Part shown: piece after piece, positions 31,622 through 32,500 of the stretch
Layout: the number at the start of each line of letters is the position of its first letter
How positions within the stretch are numbered: the first letter of the stretch is position 1
NCBI GenBank assembly: GCA_000320545.1
Contig: ADNK01002860.1
Span: 1-32,500 of the forward strand
Length of the DNA: 32,500 nucleotides
Source of the DNA: Bigelowiella natans CCMP2755
Taxonomy: Eukaryota > Cercozoa > Chlorarachniophyceae
Reading direction: 5' to 3'
Translations under genes and position numbers: made by a program
Notes under the pieces: model-generated
Databases searched by the model: none
What the model was told of the DNA's origin: nothing
What the model saw: only the letters and a program-made list of their open reading frames with translations

Positions 31622-32500
31622 GAGGAAATTTGGGAATAGTGAGTACGTCATGTATGTAAATGGAAAAAAAATATTTTTAACGTGGAGGTAAGGTAGTTTG
31701 TTCCGAGCCTAAAAAGAGCTGGCAAGTAGTAGTCGAAATCCTCATGTAGCTTGGTGGAAACGTAACTTCCTACGGTTATTCACATCATGTTGCTTCATCA
31801 TCACCGATCTGCTATAACGCGAAGCAGTATAGCAGTACACATGGGCGATAAATACGAGTAGTACTAGGTGTATACTACATTGCGTATGTTCTGCTTGAAT
31901 TCACTATGGTGTCGGACTCACAATAAGCGCATCGTCAATGCCGTACGACGTAAAAGATGTACATGCTGCTGGGCTGCTGCTTGTACCTGCGGCTAGCTGG
32001 GGGCTGCAGGCAATAAGTAGTCTAAAAGTAGGTCAGAGCGTGGAGGCATGTATGCAGTACCATGCTACCCATGCCATACTATGCACTAGCATAAGGCGAT
32101 GTCAGCAGTCGTCGTGCCAATGATGTTGTGCAATTAGTGTGAAGACTATGTGTACGCTATGTGCTGTACGACACGCATCGCATGCCCAGTCGTAGTGGCC
32201 CTGTCATCTTCAAATTCATGAAATTGCTTCTTTCATAAGGCACGTACAATTGACCAACGCAAAGCCTAGATAGAAGCACGAAATGTCAAATAAGCAGGCA
32301 GCAACAGCACCTGCTAACCGGATCGAACAATGACGACGCGCATTGTGCATCATCATGCATGCTAGCATGGCATGCTGCTAGCAGGTCTAGCTAGCTAGCT
32401 GTGGATGTCTAGATTTTGCGGTGAGCTCATTTGGCATGTGCATGCGCGTGCTGTGTGATCGCGAAGCATCAGTCTACAGCTAGCAGTTTGCAATGAAGTA
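31622..32500. other. kinase 3' flank and intergenic block
   Basis: No gene is supported. The first 200-300 bp are ordinary AT-rich 3' flank, with an A-run and TATTTTT near 31665-31680. From about 31930 to the window end the GCATGC/GCTAGC texture returns (GCATGC, CTAGCTAGCTAGC, GCATGTGCATGCGCGTGC), matching the other intergenic blocks. Confidence 0.6.

Overview
The window reads as nuclear DNA of an intron-rich eukaryotic protist. No bacterial operons, tRNA, rRNA, CRISPR array or recognisable transposase were seen. Six protein-coding genes can be rebuilt by following GT..AG introns with continuous reading phase. The cyclophilin gene has an N-terminus with a signal peptide followed by a basic, Ser-rich, acid-poor stretch. 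That is what bipartite targeting to a complex (secondary) plastid looks like, so an alga with a secondary plastid is my best guess. This is inference, and the lineage cannot be fixed from the sequence alone.

Layout. 1-1143: intergenic block rich in GCATGC/GCTAGC words. 1144-16278 (minus): one very long gene of about 40 small exons (mean about 85 nt) coding for a two-half membrane protein of the FUSC/aromatic-acid-exporter type, about 1,110-1,126 residues. Its introns are packed with microsatellites and tandem duplications. 16279-18045: no supported gene. 18046-18989 (plus): a three-exon gene for an 89-residue protein with one membrane helix. 19731-20160 (minus): a two-exon gene for an unrecognised 104-residue helical protein. 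20874-23193 (plus): a ten-exon cyclophilin gene (309 aa). 24987-26563 (plus): a two-exon gene for a 499-aa glycosylatable membrane protein. 28884-31621 (plus): a seven-exon gene for a tyrosine-kinase-like protein kinase with two transmembrane helices after the kinase domain (547 aa). 31622-32500: intergenic.

Two DNA textures alternate. Gene bodies are AT-rich and full of GTA/TAC, ATC/GAT and similar repeats. The stretches between genes (about 1-1000, 19.3-19.65, 23.2-24.7, 26.6-28.4 and 31.9-32.5 kb) are microsatellite-poor and dominated by short palindromes such as GCATGC, GCTAGC, CATGCATG and CACGTG, with some longer words shared between blocks.

Most novel points: (1) GTA trinucleotide arrays that begin at or within a few bases of 5' splice sites in the FUSC-like gene; (2) repeated tandem duplications that straddle exon-intron borders in two unrelated genes, including one whole duplicated exon; (3) a tyrosine-kinase-like domain fused upstream of a C-terminal two-helix membrane hairpin, in a gene whose best model needs a 23-nt microexon and a 21-bp intron; (4) a 32-bp perfect inverted repeat just upstream of that kinase gene. 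The FUSC-like exporter, the 499-aa surface protein and the kinase are all membrane proteins, but nothing here proves that they work together. All gene models are hand-built from phase, splice dinucleotides and protein plausibility, without transcript data.
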